A stretch of 7,886 nucleotides of DNA, from positions 1 to 7,886 of the forward strand of contig VERS01000077.1 in NCBI GenBank assembly GCA_018882545.1. Reading direction: 5' to 3'. The stretch is from Mycobacterium sp. Its GTDB lineage: Bacteria > Actinomycetota > Actinomycetes > Mycobacteriales > Mycobacteriaceae. The translations under genes and the position numbers were made by a program. The notes beneath the pieces are model-generated. The model saw only the letters and a program-made list of their open reading frames with translations. It was not told the DNA's origin and made no database searches. The first letter of the stretch is position 1. Every line of letters begins with the position of its first letter. Positions 5,711-7,886 of the stretch are shown here, in pieces.

Positions 5711-5716
5711 TACCGT
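5711..5716 (+). promoter_or_regulatory. Possible -10 element for a leaderless CPBP-like gene
   Basis: TACCGT (TANNNT) ends seven bases before the ATG at 5724, the same geometry as at the gamma-CA-like gene. It supports the choice of that ATG over those at 5661 and 5697. There is no recognisable -35, and a TANNNT hexamer is common by chance, so support is moderate to low. Confidence 0.35.
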
Positions 5717-5723
5717 GGAACGG

Positions 5724-6416
5724 ATGCGTATCGACCAGCTGCGCGCTGCGGCTACCAACGAGGCTGTGCCGCATGAGGAGTGGCCGGCCGTGGTGCTTCG
5801 GCGGCGGGTGATCGTCTGCATCGTACTGGTGGCGGGTGCGGCACTGATGGCCTACGCGCTGACCCGCCCGCCCGGTGACGCGTCCTTCTATTGGCTGACG
5901 ATCTCGCTAGCGGTGGTGTGGATCGTTGGTTCGCTGGCCTCCGGTCCGCTGCATCTGGGGCGCACGACCTGGCGATCCACCGCCAAACGTCCGGTGATCA
6001 CCGGCGCGGTGACAGGTCTGTTGTTGGGCGGCGTCTTCCTGGCCGGTGGGCTGGTGGTGCGCAACATCCCAGCCGTGGCCGGGCGAATCACTGAGGTGCT
6101 GGAGTACACCAGGTCCGGACAGCTCGGGCTGATCGTGCTGATTGCGCTGGTCAACGGGGTCGCTGAAGAGCTGTTCTTCCGCGGTGCGCTCTACACGGCG
6201 TTGGGGCGGTTCTACCCGGTGGCGATCTCCACGGCGCTCTACACGGCCGCCACCCTGGCCACCGGCAACCCGGTGCTGGCATTCGCCGGACTGATCCTGG
6301 GTACGGTGTGCGGTCTGCAGCGCCGCGCCACCGGGGGCGTCCTTGCCCCGGTGCTCACCCACGCCGTCTGGGGCGTGATGATGGTGCTCGCCTTGCCGCC
6401 GATTTTCGGGCTCTGA
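5724..6416 (+). CDS. CPBP (CAAX protease / bacteriocin-processing) family membrane protein
   Basis: With the start at 5724 the protein has 230 residues: a short charged cytoplasmic N-terminus (1-27), then about six or seven hydrophobic segments (roughly 28-47, 57-74, 91-113, 134-152, 164-180, 183-198, 207-226). Motif 1 of the CPBP/Abi family, EExxxR, is present as EELFFR (Glu148, Glu149, Arg153), and the later TGGVLAPVLTHAVWG (203-217) carries the motif-3 His213. The FxxxH motif 2 is not intact: the best match, YTAAT at 173-177, has Thr in place of His. Gly217 stands where motif 3 usually has Asn. The family includes intramembrane Glu-type proteases (Rce1-like) and non-catalytic relatives; here catalysis is doubtful. 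In-frame ATGs at 5661 and 5697 are alternatives. The one at 5661 lies 10 bp after the gamma-CA-like stop, so the two genes may share a transcript. Confidence 0.8.
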   Translation: MRIDQLRAAATNEAVPHEEWPAVVLRRRVIVCIVLVAGAALMAYALTRPPGDASFYWLTISLAVVWIVGSLASGPLHLGRTTWRSTAKRPVITGAVTGLLLGGVFLAGGLVVRNIPAVAGRITEVLEYTRSGQLGLIVLIALVNGVAEELFFRGALYTALGRFYPVAISTALYTAATLATGNPVLAFAGLILGTVCGLQRRATGGVLAPVLTHAVWGVMMVLALPPIFGL

Positions 6417-6486
6417 CGCCCCACCGACGCCGTACCGCATCCGGTTCGGCTGATACCCTTTGGATTCTTTCGACCCCGGGGGAACA
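6417..6486 (+). promoter_or_regulatory. Intergenic region before the exported-protein gene
   Basis: This 70-bp gap contains TACCCT (6454-6459), a possible -10, without a clear -35. The purine run GGGGGAA (6478-6484) is close enough to the TTG at 6487 to act as a ribosome site. No hairpin terminator for the CPBP gene is evident. Confidence 0.3.
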
Positions 6487-7886
6487 TTGCGCACATTGTC
6501 GGTCGCCTGGCTGCGACGAGTAGTCACCGTTGCCGGGGTGGGCGTCGCCTTGTCGGCGGGCAGCGGACTCGCCGCGGCCGAGGTGGGCTCCGCTGATCCG
6601 GCTCCGAACGCCGACTCCGGAGGCGGCACCGCCGCCGAGGCGCCGACCCGGGCCGGACGGGAACAAGACCATCACAGCGCGCGGTCCGGGCGGAAACCCG
6701 CTTCTGTTGTGGTCACCGAGATGCCCCGTGCGGCGGCGGCCGGTGGTGGCCGGTTTGCACGCGATGAGTCCGCAACCGGCACTGCCTCCCCGGGCCAGGA
6801 TGCCCGCCCCGGCGCGTCGCGATCGGCTCAGCCGCGCCGATCCGCGAAGCCGGTTGCAGCGGAGGCCCTGCCCTCCGCCGCGGTTGGTCTGACTGAGCCG
6901 CCCTCGATCGTGGACCCAGTCCCAACGGCGAACCCAGCGCAACCGGCGTCGGTGCAGCCCGCGAGCACCGGGCAGCCGCTGGACCCGGTGCGAGCCGCCG
7001 GCGTAATCCGGCCCGCGAGCGCAACACCGGTTCGGTGGCCGACGATGGTCGCCCCCCGATCGCGCGAGCTGGCTGCTGTCACAACCCCCCTCACCTCTGT
7101 CACCGTCGTGGGACTGGCTCTCACCAACGTCATCCAATTTGCGGTCCTCACTGCGATTTCCGCGCTGAGCGCGGTGCCACCGGGTCCGTTTACGGCGACT
7201 CCGACGCTGCGTCTCAACGGCTTTGACCTCGTCCCCACCTCCCCCAAGGAAGTCGCGTCGCTGTACGGGCGCTGGGCGTACATGCCCGGCGCGCCGGGAC
7301 TGATTCAGGGCAGCCAGAAGTTCGATGTCGTCGACCCGAAAACCGGCCTTGCCGTAGGAACTTTCGATGCACTGGTCAGCAGGGGTAACGGGATCGGCTA
7401 CACCCAGTTGCTGGTCACCTCTAGCGCGGGGCGCGACAGCGGATCCGCCGGGGGGCCGGTGCCGCCGGCCGGGTCGTTGATCAGCGATCTCCGATTCGGC
7501 CGTTTCGGTTTCTCCCACTCTGCTCTGCCCACCGCATCGGGCAATGCGCAATCCTTCGCCCTCCACACTCCGTTCGGGGACATTCCGATGTCTTTCCCAT
7601 TCGACAATGCCAAGGGAATAGCCGACCGCTCGGTGGACAACAGGCCCATGAACCTCGGCAACGGCTACAGCATCGCCCCCGCCGATCCGGCCGGCGAAAC
7701 CCTGACCGGGATAAGCGGAATCATGCCCGGGTTCATGACCGTGCAGGGCCACCAGAGATTCAGTGTCTACGATCGCAGCGGGCACCCGGTCGGAGGCTTC
7801 ACGGGGATCTTCACCACCACAGCCGACCTTTTCTTCTACACCCAGGCGGTCATGGTGACGGCCAACGACGGAACCAACATCGGTTC
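6487..7886 (+). CDS. Large exported protein with Pro/Ala-rich linker and duplicated beta-rich segment, 3' end beyond window
   Basis: The frame is open for 466 codons to the right edge. The chosen start is TTG, directly after GGGGGAA; an in-frame stop at 6451 bounds it upstream, and TTG codons at 6460 and 6496 are alternatives. The N-terminus reads as Sec-like: WLRRVV, then a Val/Ala/Gly core, with cleavage near AAA-EV (residues 29-32). A Twin-Arg route is conceivable because of the RR pair. Residues about 32-215 are Pro/Ala/Ser/Gly/Arg-rich and probably disordered. A globular region begins near LRLNGFDLVP (241-250) and contains YGRWAYMPG. Two related segments follow: QGSQKFDVVDPKTG (274-287) with YTQ at 305-307, and QGHQRFSVYDRSG (420-432) with YTQ at 451-453. 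I recall similar uncharacterised exported proteins in mycobacteria but no named family. The function is unknown. Confidence 0.75.
   Translation, partial: MRTLSVAWLRRVVTVAGVGVALSAGSGLAAAEVGSADPAPNADSGGGTAAEAPTRAGREQDHHSARSGRKPASVVVTEMPRAAAAGGGRFARDESATGTASPGQDARPGASRSAQPRRSAKPVAAEALPSAAVGLTEPPSIVDPVPTANPAQPASVQPASTGQPLDPVRAAGVIRPASATPVRWPTMVAPRSRELAAVTTPLTSVTVVGLALTNVIQFAVLTAISALSAVPPGPFTATPTLRLNGFDLVPTSPKEVASLYGRWAYMPGAPGLIQGSQKFDVVDPKTGLAVGTFDALVSRGNGIGYTQLLVTSSAGRDSGSAGGPVPPAGSLISDLRFGRFGFSHSALPTASGNAQSFALHTPFGDIPMSFPFDNAKGIADRSVDNRPMNLGNGYSIAPADPAGETLTGISGIMPGFMTVQGHQRFSVYDRSGHPVGGFTGIFTTTADLFFYTQAVMVTANDGTNIG

Noticed and set aside
5012..5821. Minus-strand open frame of 269 codons
   Set aside because: It is antisense to the gamma-CA-like gene and crosses two gene starts. 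The beta-helix repeats on the plus strand explain the open frame.
6355..7785. Long minus-strand open frame of 476 codons
   Set aside because: It lacks recognisable domains, is rich in Arg/Gly/His as expected of an antisense shadow in GC-rich DNA, and runs back into the CPBP gene. The plus strand has a signal peptide, a bounded start and a repeated domain in the same interval.

Overview
The window reads as chromosomal DNA of a high-GC actinobacterium, most likely a Mycobacterium or Mycolicibacterium. The grounds are strong G/C preference at third codon positions, a wax-ester-synthase-like acyltransferase, an MPT70/MPT83-type fasciclin protein, several Ala-rich Sec-type signal peptides, and leaderless-looking starts (TANNNT, seven bases, then ATG). 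I saw no mobile element, CRISPR array, tRNA or rRNA, and codon use does not obviously break anywhere.

Layout. Positions 1-461 (minus) hold two small exported-protein genes in a likely operon: an 80-residue cysteine-containing peptide (461 to 219), then a gene that runs off the left edge (192 to 1). After a 225-bp divergent intergenic region comes a plus-strand acyltransferase of the WS/DGAT superfamily (687-1925). A promoter with an overlapping dyad then precedes a two-gene fatty-acyl beta-oxidation operon: a thiolase (2040-3185) and a crotonase-fold enoyl-CoA hydratase (3187-3999), separated by one base. Facing this operon, with 25 bp between stops, is a minus-strand secreted fasciclin-domain protein (4897-4025) with a Thr/Ala/Ser/Pro-rich tail. 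Its upstream region is shared with a divergent gamma-carbonic-anhydrase-like protein (5129-5650), which looks leaderless. A CPBP/Abi-type polytopic membrane protein follows (about 5724-6416). Last is an exported protein with a long disordered linker and a duplicated beta-rich segment (6487 to beyond the right edge), which starts with TTG.

How the genes relate. Only the thiolase and hydratase clearly form a pathway unit: hydration and thiolysis of acyl-CoA esters, with the intervening 3-hydroxyacyl-CoA dehydrogenase not in this window. The acyltransferase just upstream could use acyl-CoA, but it is separated by its own intergenic region with a promoter-like signal, so a link is conjecture. Four of the nine genes encode secreted proteins, so the remainder looks like a set of cell-envelope or secretome genes.

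I found no convincing new multi-gene system. The best leads are individual proteins: the Cys-rich peptide pair, the domain-duplicated exported protein, the CPBP protein that lacks two catalytic motif residues, and the mucin-like fasciclin tail.
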